A stretch of 64,000 nt of DNA from Bradyrhizobium sp. JYMT SZCCT0180 (GCF_018130165.1 NZ_JAFCLZ010000015.1:124001-188000); one strand, 5' to 3'. Shown: positions 25,313-33,268, counted from the first letter of the stretch. The notes: generated by a model from the sequence alone, not told the origin. Program-made: numbers and translations.

Positions 25313-26734
25313 TCATCGTGTAAACCGATCGATGATCCCATAGAGCCGCTCGCAGGACGCCGCGAGCCGCTTCTGCGGGGCCGTCGCGATGCCCAGCAGC
25401 AGGCCGGATCGCACTGAGGCCGTCGATGCGCACCACAGTGACAGCGGGGTCGGCGCCAGGCCGAACGACAGCGTTTCCCGGGCGATCGCAAGGTCCGGCG
25501 CGCCATCCGGCAATCGCAGCAGCACGGCCAGTCCCGCAACCGCGATATCGTTCGCATTGTTCCTGGCGTGCGGCCGCAGGCATTTCAGCAGCGCGTCGGT
25601 TTGCGTTGCATAGATGCGCTTGGTGCGCCGCAGATGCCGCATGTAGTGGCCGTCGCGCAAGAACGCCGCGGTCGCGAGTTGCACCGCCGGCCCGGGCGCC
25701 GGCGCAAGACACGCTGCGACTTCGGCGAACCGGCCGGCCAGCGGCAAGGGCGCAACGAGAAAGCCGAGGCGCAGGGCAGGGGTCAGCGTCTTGCTGAACG
25801 ATCCGATATGGATGACGCGCCCGGCGCGATCGAGTGAGGCAAGCGCTGGTGTGGCGCGGCCCTTCAGTTGCAATTCACTCAGATAGTCATCTTCGACCAC
25901 CCATGCCCCTGTAGAAGCGGCCCAGTCGAGCAGGCGCAGGCGCCGCGCCAGCGACAATGTGGAGCCGAGCGGCGCCTGCTGCCCCGGCGTTACGACAGCC
26001 AGCGCGGCATCCGGCGCATGGTTCAGGCCGTAATCGACATTCATGCCGTCAGCATCAACCGGGATCGGCGCGAGCGACAATCTTGCGAGCTCAAGGCCGC
26101 GCCGCGTGAACGGGAAGCCGGGATTCTCGACCCAGGCCTTCCGCCCCTCGAGGCCGAGCACTCGCAGCGCCAGCCCGAGGCCGCTGCTGAAGCCGCCGGT
26201 GATGATGATCTGCGAAGGTGAACACTCGATGCCGCGCGCGATGGCAAGATACGCGGCCATTTCCCGCCGCAGCTCCGGCTCGCCGCGCGGGTCCGGATAA
26301 AGCGGCGGCGCGCTCAATTCCGCGCGTACGGCGGAGGAGCGAATTCTGGCGAGGAGCTTGGCGGGAATCGCTTCCTGCGCGGGCACGCCCATCTGGAACG
26401 CCAACGGCCCTGCGGTGAGTTCTTGGTACATCTCCATGAACGAGCCGGGATCGGGCGCTTCCTCCTGTCGAACCCGCATCGAAGGGCGCGCCGCGACATG
26501 GGTGCCGCTCGCCCGCGAAGCTGCGATCAGCTGGGCCGCGGATAGTTTTTCATAGGCGGTGCGCACCGTGCCCCGGGCGACGCCGAGCTGGGCGGCGAGG
26601 TCGAGCCAGGATGGCAGGCGCGCGCCCGGCGCGAGCACGCCGTTCTCGATGGCGGCCGCGATGCCTTTGCGGATCTGCTCGGCCAGCGGCGTCCTCGCGG
26701 ACCGATCGAGCTTCAGATTCAGTGGCTTGGCCAT
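25313..26734 (-). CDS. MocR/PdxR-type PLP-dependent transcriptional regulator
   Basis: 473 residues, the normal MocR size. Residues 1-75 are a GntR winged helix (PLAEQIRKGIAAAIENGVL, SWLDLAAQLGVARGTVRTAYEKL). From about 110 on there is a fold-type-I aminotransferase domain with ENPGFPFTRRG, VTPGQQAPLGSTLS, VVEDDYLSEL and the PLP lysine K315 in GSFSKTLTPALRLGF. Such regulators sense PLP and an amino-compound and usually control an adjacent divergent operon, here the cupin/AhpD pair. No SD precedes the ATG; two TTGGTAC boxes begin 6 bases upstream, so it may be translated from a very short leader and repress itself. Confidence 0.92.
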   Translation of the reverse strand: MAKPLNLKLDRSARTPLAEQIRKGIAAAIENGVLAPGARLPSWLDLAAQLGVARGTVRTAYEKLSAAQLIAASRASGTHVAARPSMRVRQEEAPDPGSFMEMYQELTAGPLAFQMGVPAQEAIPAKLLARIRSSAVRAELSAPPLYPDPRGEPELRREMAAYLAIARGIECSPSQIIITGGFSSGLGLALRVLGLEGRKAWVENPGFPFTRRGLELARLSLAPIPVDADGMNVDYGLNHAPDAALAVVTPGQQAPLGSTLSLARRLRLLDWAASTGAWVVEDDYLSELQLKGRATPALASLDRAGRVIHIGSFSKTLTPALRLGFLVAPLPLAGRFAEVAACLAPAPGPAVQLATAAFLRDGHYMRHLRRTKRIYATQTDALLKCLRPHARNNANDIAVAGLAVLLRLPDGAPDLAIARETLSFGLAPTPLSLWCASTASVRSGLLLGIATAPQKRLAASCERLYGIIDRFTR

Positions 26735-26740
26735 GTCTCA

Positions 26741-26782
26741 TTGGTACACGATTTTTGTCACTTCTTGGTACTTTTTTATAGA
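26741..26782 (+). promoter_or_regulatory. Promoter of the cupin operon with two TTGGTAC operator boxes
   Basis: Boxes TTGGTAC at 26741-26747 and 26765-26771 are direct repeats 24 bp apart. Between and around them a sigma70-like promoter reads TTGTCA (26755-26760), 16 bp, TATAGA (26777-26782), pointing to the cupin gene. The second box lies in the spacer and the first just upstream of -35, the arrangement expected for a MocR dimer with two DNA-binding heads. The role of the boxes is inference. Confidence 0.6.
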
Positions 26783-26827
26783 CCAGGAGGAGCGCATCTG
26801 TGCGGGACAGCAACGGAGAACGCCATC

Positions 26828-27244
26828 ATGAAACTACGATCCATCCTCAGTGCAGCCTTGGCCGCTGCCGCCATCGCCACTGCAACGCCTGTCGCCGCAC
26901 ATGGCGTCGGCGAAAAGGCCACGCCGCACTTCGCACAGGCGATTCCAAACATCCCCGGCAAGTCGCTGATCGCCGTGGTCGTCGACTATGCGCCCGGCGG
27001 CGCGTCGCCTTCGCACGTTCACGCGAAGTCGGCATTCATCTTCGCCTACGTCGTGTCTGGAGCCATCGAGTCGCAGGTGAACGACGGGCCGAAGCGGGTC
27101 TACCGCGCCGGCGAAAGTTTTTACGAAACGCCGGGCTCCAGCCATCCCGTCAGCCGCAATGCGAGCAAGACCAAGCCTGCAAGGCTGCTCGCGGTGTTCG
27201 TCGTCGATACCGACGACAAGCAACTGACCACATCAGTCAAATAA
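26828..27244 (+). CDS. Secreted cupin-domain protein
   Basis: 138 residues from the ATG at 26828 (SD GGAGA). Signal peptide MKLRSILSAALAAAAIATATPVAA, cleaved before HGVGEK. The cupin core: SPSHVHAKSAFIFAYVVSGAIESQV (motif 1, H-x-H and a later acidic position replaced by Ala/Phe) and SFYETPGSSHPVSRNA (motif 2, with one His). The metal set H-H-(E)-H is plausible. Role unknown; the following AhpD-like gene is 23 bases downstream, and both are under the promoter at 26741-26782. Confidence 0.8.
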   Translation: MKLRSILSAALAAAAIATATPVAAHGVGEKATPHFAQAIPNIPGKSLIAVVVDYAPGGASPSHVHAKSAFIFAYVVSGAIESQVNDGPKRVYRAGESFYETPGSSHPVSRNASKTKPARLLAVFVVDTDDKQLTTSVK

Positions 27245-27267
27245 CCAGATCATCAAGGAGCAAGACA

Positions 27268-27729
27268 ATGAGCAAGCGTCTCGACTACAACCAGATCGCA
27301 CCGGCAGGCGCGAAAGCACTCGGCGGCGTCTACGGCTACGTCACGCAGAGCGGGCTGCCTTCCGTGCTGGTCGACCTGGTCTATCTGCGCATCTCGCAGA
27401 TCAACAACTGCGCCTATTGCCTCGACATGCACACGCGCGACCTTCTCAAGAAAGGCGTGAAGATCGAAAAGCTGGCGCTGGTGCAGGCCTGGGCGGAAGC
27501 CGGCGATCTCTTCGACGCACGCGAGCGTGCCGCGCTTGCCTGGGCCGAAACGGTGACGCGCGTCGCGGAGACCGGCGCACCTGACGAAGCCTACCAGGCC
27601 GCCCGCGCCGTGTTCGAGGAGCGGGAACTGGTGGACCTGACGATCGCGATCGGCCTGATGAATGTCTATAACCGTATGGCGATCAGCTTTCGAAATACGC
27701 CGCAGGCTGCGGTCGCGAAGGCGGCCTGA
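27268..27729 (+). CDS. Carboxymuconolactone decarboxylase/AhpD-like protein
   Basis: 153 residues; SD AAGGAG 9 bases upstream. Single-domain all-helical protein with the AhpD redox motif NNCAYCLDMHTRD: Cys48, Cys51 and His55. This C-x-x-C-x-x-x-H set gives alkylhydroperoxidase or thiol-peroxidase activity in AhpD relatives, whereas true carboxymuconolactone decarboxylases lack it. Second gene of the cupin operon controlled by the MocR protein; a response to oxidised or reactive amino compounds is a reasonable guess. Confidence 0.88.
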   Translation: MSKRLDYNQIAPAGAKALGGVYGYVTQSGLPSVLVDLVYLRISQINNCAYCLDMHTRDLLKKGVKIEKLALVQAWAEAGDLFDARERAALAWAETVTRVAETGAPDEAYQAARAVFEERELVDLTIAIGLMNVYNRMAISFRNTPQAAVAKAA

Positions 27730-27847
27730 CGAACCCGAAGGCTTCGCTCGCAACCGGTCATCGGGGTTGCGGGCGGCAATCACGGCGCCGGATCGTCCTG
27801 GCGAACCCGGCGTCAAGGTAGATCGCGGCGGAGTAGGGGCGCCAGAC

Positions 27848-27951
27848 CCTCATGGTGAGGAGGCGCAGAGCGCCGTCTCGAACCATGAGGCCCCGATCGC
27901 GCCCGCGGCCATCCTTCGAGACGACCGCGTTGCGGTCTCCTCAGGATGAGG
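27848..27951. repeat. Palindromic intergenic repeat, family D copy 1 (CCTCATGGTGAGGAG type)
   Basis: A hairpin CCTCATGGTGAGGAG...CTCCTCAGGATGAGG with inner GTCTCGAACCATGAGG and CCTTCGAGACG. Follows the AhpD-like gene; the same family is at 34227-34330. Confidence 0.85.
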
Positions 27952-28189
27952 TTCGTGGTTGTGGTTGCCGTGCTCACCGTCGCTCAAAGGTGACGGGAAA
28001 ATCAAAGCCTCTTGAAACGCAAAAGACCTCCGAGCCGAAGCTGGAGGCCTTCACTGTCACGAGGGGTACATCCGCCCTTCGCGACACTACTGGGGCGCAT
28101 CGCTGCGCTATGGTTGATAGTCATAGTCCATGACCGTCAACGTTTTATGACGCTGAAAGCTCCTTCGAGGAGTCTGGCGCGAGCAGCAT

Positions 28190-28258
28190 GTAGGGCGGGT
28201 TCTCTTTAACCCGCCATCTTGCGTGGAACGCGGCCGGGTTAAAGAGAACCCGCCCTAC
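28190..28258. repeat. Perfect 24-bp inverted repeat, family B variant
   Basis: Left arm GTAGGGCGGGTTCTCTTTAA and following bases are exactly complementary to the right arm TTAAAGAGAACCCGCCCTAC. The short spacer holds CATCTTGCGTGGAACGCG. The outer GTAGGG(C/T)GGG ends resemble family B. Confidence 0.85.
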
Positions 28259-28639
28259 ACAGCTGCGCCGCCTCGCTTGCAACTGGAATCTGGATGCGGT
28301 GGGTGCGACAAAGCAACCCGACGGGCAAATCACTTGCGATTTACAGAAATAGTGTCAAGTAGAAAACTTCCGTAAATCAAAAATATTTTTGTTGTTGTCC
28401 GACCCAAATCAGTGCGCAGCTATCGCCATCCCGTCCCACACAGAGGGGCGTCGGCCGTCGTCATGACGAGGGGCGGGGATGCGGTGGACGCTGATGTTGC
28501 GATTGACGGTCGCGGCAAAGACGTACGGCGAAAGCGTGTGGTCCTGGCGCCCGTAACGGCGTCAAGTCCTGCGGGAGCTAACGCTTCCGAGGGACGGCGG
28601 TGGCAATAGAGACCGTCTCACCGGGGAGAGCGCGTTATA

Positions 28640-28943
28640 AGCCGTAAAGCCACTGCGCAGGGAATGTCGGATGTTCTCCGCTGCCCTGTATGCTCGTGTG
28701 CACCATCTTGTTGCACAATCGCACACGAGACCGCGGGTGCAGCGCGCATCCGGCATTCCCTGCGCCCTCTGTTTTGAAGGGCGAAACGATTTGTAAAACT
28801 TCGGGCGCAATGCGTCGCGAGAATGCGGCGGCATTTTCAGCTGTCGTCACCCGCGCAGGCGGGTGACCCAGTATCCCAGAGACGGCAGTGATTGAGTCGA
28901 TAGGCCGCGGCGTACTGGGTCCCCCGCTTTCGCGGAGGACGAC
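28640..28943 (-). repeat. Composite repeat element copy 1
   Basis: On the minus strand it reads a palindromic part (28843-28943, core CCAGTACGCCGCGGCCTATC) followed by a non-palindromic part (28640-28842, with GCTGCACCCGCGGTCTCG and CACACGAGCATACAG). The same two parts, in the same order, occur on the plus strand at 50947-51256. No coding content is credible. Confidence 0.82.
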
Positions 28944-29096
28944 AGCGTTCCCGACCTGATACGATGTTCGCCCATAATCATCCCGACTTGAGTCCAGTCG
29001 CTACCGTCTCGCCTGACGGAATATTTCCTCGCTTGCCAATGCCCTCCCGACAGGCCAGAAAAACGTTGGAAATAAGAAACGCCAGCGGAGAATGAT

Positions 29097-30245
29097 TTGA
29101 CCATCAAGGGCAAAGCCTACATTGCCGGGATCTACGAACATCCCACCCGGCACGCACCCGATAAATCCACCGCGCAGCTGCACGCCGAGGTCGCCAAGGG
29201 CGCGATCGAGGACGCCGGGCTGACCAAGGCCGATATCGACGGCTATTTCTGCGCCGGCGATGCCCCCGGCGGCCTCTGGCCGATGGTCGACTATCTCGGC
29301 CTCAAAGTCCGCCACATGGATTCTACTGATACCGGTGGCTGTTCCTATCTGATCCATGTCGGCCACGCTGCGGAAGCGATCGCCGCCGGCAAATGCTCTA
29401 TCGCGCTGATCACGCTCGCCGGCAAGCCGCGCACCGGCCCGATGCCGCCGCGTGCCGCCGGCGCCGAGGCCGATTTCGAGGCCGCCTATGGCGCGACCAC
29501 CCACAATGCCTACGGCATGTGTGCCATGCGCCATATGCACGACTACGGCACCACAAGCGAACAGCTGGCCTGGATCAAGGTCGCGGCTTCCCATCACGCC
29601 CAGTACAACCCGCATGCGATGCTGAAGGAAGTGGTCACCGTCGAGGACGTTTTGAACTCGCCGATGATATCAGATCCGCTGCATCGGATGGACTGCTGCG
29701 TCGTCACCGACGGCGGCGGCGCGCTGATCGTCACCACGCCGGAGATTGCAAAGAGCCTGAAGAAGCCGCTGGTGCGCCTGATCGGCCATGGCGAAGCGAT
29801 GAAGGGCCCGCGCGGCGGCAAGGATCTCGATCTGACTTATTCTGCCGGCGTCTGGTCCGGCCCGCGCGCCTTTGAGGAAGCGGGCGTCACGCCGAAGGAC
29901 ATCAAATACGCTTCGATCTATGACAGCTTCACCATCACGGTCTTGATGCAGCTCGAGGATCTCGGCTTCTGCAAGAAGGGCGAGGGCGGCAAGTTCGTCG
30001 CCGACGGCAATCTGATTTCCGGCGTCGGCAAACTGCCGTTCAACACCGATGGCGGCGGCCTCTGCAGCAACCATCCTGTGAACCGCGGCGGCATGACCAA
30101 AATCATCGAAGCGGTGCGTCAGCTGCGCGGCGAAGCGCATCCCAAGGTGCAGGTGGCGAATTGCGATCTCGCGGTCGCCCACGGCACCGGCGGACTTCTC
30201 GGCGTGCGCCATGCCGCCTCAACCTGCATTCTGGAGCGTGCGTGA
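29097..30245 (+). CDS. Thiolase-superfamily (SCP2/Ltp-like) protein, altered active site
   Basis: 382 residues. The start is a TTG at 29097 with SD GGAG 6 bases upstream; the ATG at 29092 is out of frame. The fold matches SCP2-thiolase/lipid-transfer-like enzymes. The nucleophile region reads STDTGGCSYLIHVGH (residues 76-90), where thiolases have C-x-S/T-G; C82 appears one position off. The N-E-A-F/H-D-C-F region is Y275-D-S-F and the final C-x-G-G is H362-G-T-G-G. These changes fit Ltp2/DitF-type acyl-CoA aldolase or scaffold proteins better than a thiolase. The next gene, a DUF35 partner, overlaps by 1 bp, as expected for that pair. Confidence 0.85.
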   Translation: MTIKGKAYIAGIYEHPTRHAPDKSTAQLHAEVAKGAIEDAGLTKADIDGYFCAGDAPGGLWPMVDYLGLKVRHMDSTDTGGCSYLIHVGHAAEAIAAGKCSIALITLAGKPRTGPMPPRAAGAEADFEAAYGATTHNAYGMCAMRHMHDYGTTSEQLAWIKVAASHHAQYNPHAMLKEVVTVEDVLNSPMISDPLHRMDCCVVTDGGGALIVTTPEIAKSLKKPLVRLIGHGEAMKGPRGGKDLDLTYSAGVWSGPRAFEEAGVTPKDIKYASIYDSFTITVLMQLEDLGFCKKGEGGKFVADGNLISGVGKLPFNTDGGGLCSNHPVNRGGMTKIIEAVRQLRGEAHPKVQVANCDLAVAHGTGGLLGVRHAASTCILERA

Positions 30246-30634
30246 TGGCCGAAGCAAAGAAACTCCCCGTGCCGCAAGGCAATCCCGAAACCGCGCCGTT
30301 CTGGGAAGCCGCCAAGCAGGGCAAGTTCCTGATCAAGCGCTGCACCGCCTGCGGCGAGCCGCATTTTTTCCCGCGCTCGATCTGCCCGTTCTGCTTCTCC
30401 GACAAGACCGAGTGGGAGGAGAGCTCCGGCGAAGCAACGATCTACACCTTCAGCCTGATGCGCAAATCCCCGACCGGGCCTTACGCGATCGCCTATGTCA
30501 CGCTGAAGGAAGGCCCGTCGCTGCAGACCAACATCGTCGACTGCGACATGGACAAGCTCAAGATCGGCCAGAAGGTGAAAGTGGTGTGGAAGCCGACCGA
30601 CGGCGCGCCACTGCCGTTCTTCACGCCGGCGTAA
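30245..30634 (+). CDS. Zn-ribbon/OB-fold DUF35 protein, partner of the thiolase-like protein
   Basis: 129 residues. The zinc ribbon has C33-x-x-C36 and C47-x-x-C50 (CTACGEPHFFPRSICPFC), followed by the OB-fold (SGEATIYTFSLMRKSPTGPYAIAYVTLKEGP...VKVVWKP). DUF35 proteins bind acyl-CoA and act in complex with SCP2-like thiolases or aldolases, or with MaoC proteins in steroid side-chain breakdown. TGATG overlap with the upstream gene means coupled translation. Confidence 0.9.
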   Translation: MAEAKKLPVPQGNPETAPFWEAAKQGKFLIKRCTACGEPHFFPRSICPFCFSDKTEWEESSGEATIYTFSLMRKSPTGPYAIAYVTLKEGPSLQTNIVDCDMDKLKIGQKVKVVWKPTDGAPLPFFTPA

Positions 30635-30669
30635 CGAGAGATGCGCACGAAGCGCGTAACGCAAAAGGT

Positions 30670-30740
30670 TGTCATCCCCGCGAAAGCGGGGATCCAGTAA
30701 TCGCCGGTGTTTACTGGACCCCCGCTTCGCGGGGGTGACA
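30670..30740. repeat. Palindromic intergenic repeat, family E (GTCATCCCCGCGAAAGCGGGG type)
   Basis: TGTCATCCCCGCGAAAGCGG at the left and CCCGCTTCGCGGGGGTGACA at the right, with ATCCAGTAA / TTACTGGA pairing in the middle. It sits inside the acyl-CoA gene group, between the DUF35 and MaoC genes. Confidence 0.85.
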
Positions 30741-30791
30741 GCAGAGAATGTTGCGACGGCGCAAAAGAAGAATTCGGGAGGACGCGCGAAG

Positions 30792-31652
30792 ATGCCGATC
30801 AATTACGAACAGCTGATGGCCCTGAAAAATCTTGGCCAGAAATACGCCTATACCGACCGCGAGGTGATGCTCTACGCCTACGGGATCGGGCTGGGCGCCG
30901 ATCCGATGGACGAGAAGGAGCTGGCCTTCGTCAACGAGGGCACGTTGACGCCGCGTCCGCTGAAGGTGGTGCCGACATTCGCCTCGGTGGCGGCCTGGGG
31001 GGCAGGGCCCGGCGAGATGAATCTCAATCGCGTGATGGTGGTCGACGGTGAGCGCGACATCACCTTCCACAAGCCGCTGCCCGGCGCGGCGCAGATCACG
31101 GCGGACTCGACCGTGCTCGACGTCTTCGACAAGGGCAAGGACAAGGGCGCGGTGATCCGTCACCAGACCGTGCTCAGGGACGAGAAGGGCGAGAAGCTTG
31201 CAACGCTCGTTGCCTCGCGTTTCGCGCGCGGCGATGGCGGCTTCGGCGGACCGTCCGAAGGCCAGCCCGAGCCGCACAAGGTGCCGAGCCGCGCGCCCGA
31301 CAAGATCGTCGACATTTCCACGCGCCCGGATCAGGCGCTGGTCTATCGCCTCTGCGGCGATCGCAACCCGCTGCACTCCGATCCGGAATTCGCCAGGAAG
31401 GCCGGTTTCCCGAAACCGATCCTGCACGGCATGTGCACCTACGGCATCACCTGCCGCGGCCTGCTGCAGACCTATGCCGATTATGACTCCTCCGCCTTCA
31501 AGCAGCACGTGGCGCGATTCTCCTCGCCGGTCTATCCCGGCGAGACCGTGACGATGGAATTGTGGAAGGACGGCAACGTGGTGTCGTTCGAAGCCAAGGT
31601 GAAGGCGCGGGGCGTCACCGTCATTAAGAGCGGCAAGACGGTGCTGGGTTAA
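30792..31652 (+). CDS. MaoC-family 2-enoyl-CoA hydratase 2
   Basis: 286 residues; SD GGGAGGA. A double hotdog protein like the hydratase 2 of peroxisomal multifunctional enzyme 2. The catalytic loop is GDRNPLHSDPEFARKAGFPKP with Asp190 and His195, and ILHGMCTYGI follows. The N-terminal hotdog (about 1-140) is the substrate-binding half without catalytic residues. It hydrates trans-2-enoyl-CoA to (R)-3-hydroxyacyl-CoA, which fits the following SDR dehydrogenase. Confidence 0.9.
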   Translation: MPINYEQLMALKNLGQKYAYTDREVMLYAYGIGLGADPMDEKELAFVNEGTLTPRPLKVVPTFASVAAWGAGPGEMNLNRVMVVDGERDITFHKPLPGAAQITADSTVLDVFDKGKDKGAVIRHQTVLRDEKGEKLATLVASRFARGDGGFGGPSEGQPEPHKVPSRAPDKIVDISTRPDQALVYRLCGDRNPLHSDPEFARKAGFPKPILHGMCTYGITCRGLLQTYADYDSSAFKQHVARFSSPVYPGETVTMELWKDGNVVSFEAKVKARGVTVIKSGKTVLG

Positions 31653-31670
31653 AGCGGCGAGGGCAGTGCG

Positions 31671-31802
31671 CTCCCTCGCCCCGCGCTTGCGGGGAGAGGG
31701 TTGGGGTGAGGGGCTCTCTCCACGAGTCTGGTGCAATTGATGGACCTGTACCCCCTCACCCGAAAGCTTCGCTTTCGACCTCTCCCCGCAAGCGGGGCGA
31801 GG
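31671..31802. repeat. Long palindromic intergenic repeat, family F (CCCTCGCCCCGCGCTTGCGG type)
   Basis: CTCGCCCCGCGCTTGCGGGGAGAGG pairs with the end CCTCTCCCCGCAAGCGGGGCGAG, with inner GGGTTGGGGTGAGGGG / CCCCCTCACCCGA. It interrupts the space between the MaoC and SDR genes. Confidence 0.85.
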
Positions 31803-31836
31803 TAAACAAGAAGAGCGGCAAGAAGGAGAAACCACC

Positions 31837-32715
31837 ATGGGATTACTCGACGGCAAGGTCGCGCTCATCACCGGCGCAGGCGGCGGGCTGGGTGAGGCCT
31901 ACGCCAAATTGTTCGCGCGCGAAGGGGCGGCGGTCGTGGTCAACGATCTCGGCGGTCCCCGCGACGGCTCCGGCGGCGACCAGACCATGGCGCAGAAGGT
32001 GGTCGAGGCGATCAAGGCCGAGGGCGGCCGCGCGGTCGCCAATGGCGCCGACATCTCGACCATCGCAGGGGGCCAGTCGGTGTTCGACGACGCCATCAAG
32101 AATTTCGGCCGCGCCGACATCCTGGTCAACAACGCCGGCATCCTGCTCGACGAGACCTTTGCCAAGGCGAAGGAAGCCAACTGGGACAAGGTGCTGAAGG
32201 TGCACCTCAAGGGCACCTTCTGCTGCACCCAGCCGGTGTTCAAATGGATGCGTGAGAACGGCGGCGGCGTGATCGTCAACACGTCCTCGACCTCAGGCCT
32301 GATCGGCAATTTCGGCCAGACCAATTACGGCGCCGCCAAGGGCGGTATCTGGGGACTGTCGAATGTGCTGGCGATCGAGGGCCGCAAATACAACATCCGG
32401 ATCTGGACGCTCGCGCCAGGTGCGCTGACCCGCATGACCGCGGATCTGCCGCGCTACATCGAGAATCCAAAGGCGGCCCTTGGGCCCGACGGCATCGCGC
32501 CGGCCGTGCTATACATGGTCAGCGATCTCTCGGGCGACCAGACCGGCAAGACGCTCGGCGTTTCCGGTCCCCGCGGCGTCCGCGAGATGCGGATGATGGA
32601 GATGGAAGGCTGGAAGCCGCCGGGCGAGGCCTGGAAGGCGCAGGATATCGTCGAGCACGCCAAGGAGATCTTCTTCTCCGAGGAACAGATCAAGATGGGC
32701 GCGCGCCGCTTCTGA
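31837..32715 (+). CDS. Short-chain dehydrogenase (MFE-2-like 3-hydroxyacyl-CoA dehydrogenase)
   Basis: 292 residues; SD AAGGAG. NAD-binding TGAGGGLGEAYA at residues 13-24, NNAG, catalytic Ser in NTSSTSGLIGNFG and Y164-x-x-x-K168 (YGAAK). The N-terminal insert VVNDLGGPRDGSGGD is typical of the (3R)-hydroxyacyl-CoA dehydrogenase domain of peroxisomal MFE-2. A C-terminal extension (residues 240-292) contains MRMMEMEGWKPPGEAW. With the MaoC protein it completes the (R)-specific hydration and oxidation steps. Confidence 0.9.
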   Translation: MGLLDGKVALITGAGGGLGEAYAKLFAREGAAVVVNDLGGPRDGSGGDQTMAQKVVEAIKAEGGRAVANGADISTIAGGQSVFDDAIKNFGRADILVNNAGILLDETFAKAKEANWDKVLKVHLKGTFCCTQPVFKWMRENGGGVIVNTSSTSGLIGNFGQTNYGAAKGGIWGLSNVLAIEGRKYNIRIWTLAPGALTRMTADLPRYIENPKAALGPDGIAPAVLYMVSDLSGDQTGKTLGVSGPRGVREMRMMEMEGWKPPGEAWKAQDIVEHAKEIFFSEEQIKMGARRF

Positions 32716-32743
32716 CGCCCGTCTCATCCCCGAAGGAGGCGCT

Positions 32744-33196
32744 ATGCTCGCACTGCGGCCCGCTCGTCCCGATGAAGCGCCGGCACTTACCGAATTGTGC
32801 CTGCGCTCGAAGGCCGTCTGGGGCTATGACGCGGCCTTCATGCAGGCTTGCCGAAGGGAGCTGACGATGACGCCTGCGGTCATCATGTCATCCCGCGTGC
32901 AGGTCGCTGAAGTCGATGGCCGTCTCGCTGGTGTTGCCGAGGTAAAATCCGAAGGCGATGTCGCCCAACTCGAAAGGCTGTTTGTCGAACCGGGCATGCT
33001 TCGCGCCGGCACCGGCCGACAGCTGTTCGATTGGGCCAAGGCCACGGCACGCGCTGCCGGGGCCACGACAATGCGGATCGACGCCGATCCGGACGCCGCC
33101 CCGTTCTACCGCCGCATGGGGGCGGTCGATGATGGCGTTGTTCCATCCGGCTCGATCCCCGGCAGGTTCATTCCCAGGCTCAATCTCTCGCTTTGA
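32744..33196 (+). CDS. GNAT-family N-acetyltransferase
   Basis: 150 residues; strong SD GAAGGAGG 7 bases before ATG. Motif A pattern is visible as QLERLFVEPGMLRAGTGRQLFDWAKATARAAGATTMRIDAD, with R-x-G-x-G(R) for acetyl-CoA binding, then FYRRMGAVDDG. Substrate unknown. It starts 28 bases after the SDR stop and could be read with the acyl-CoA gene group. Confidence 0.82.
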   Translation: MLALRPARPDEAPALTELCLRSKAVWGYDAAFMQACRRELTMTPAVIMSSRVQVAEVDGRLAGVAEVKSEGDVAQLERLFVEPGMLRAGTGRQLFDWAKATARAAGATTMRIDADPDAAPFYRRMGAVDDGVVPSGSIPGRFIPRLNLSL

Positions 33197-33268
33197 GGCG
33201 GCCGCCAGTAGGTGGTATCACTGGATCAGGGATATCGCTCGCTCACTCCTAACTTACGGAAATTGACC

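Larger units (their letters stand above)
27730..29096. other. 1.4-kb gene-free region filled with dispersed repeats
   Basis: No open frame here has good codon composition or a recognisable product. It contains a family D palindrome (27848-27951), a short family B variant (28190-28258), an AT-rich stretch (28330-28400, e.g. AAAATATTTTTG) and a composite element (28640-28943). Translations of the composite in some frames look like the spurious 'hypothetical proteins' often annotated in Bradyrhizobium, and should be ignored. Confidence 0.75.

Noticed and set aside
28412..28850. Short frames in the composite repeat (65-90 codons)
   Set aside because: The same DNA recurs at 51 kb in a diverged form with the frames not kept; it is a non-coding repeat element, often misannotated.
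27730..29096. Possible CRISPR array or insertion sequence
   Set aside because: The repeats are inverted, differ from each other and are not regularly spaced; there is no cas gene and no transposase.
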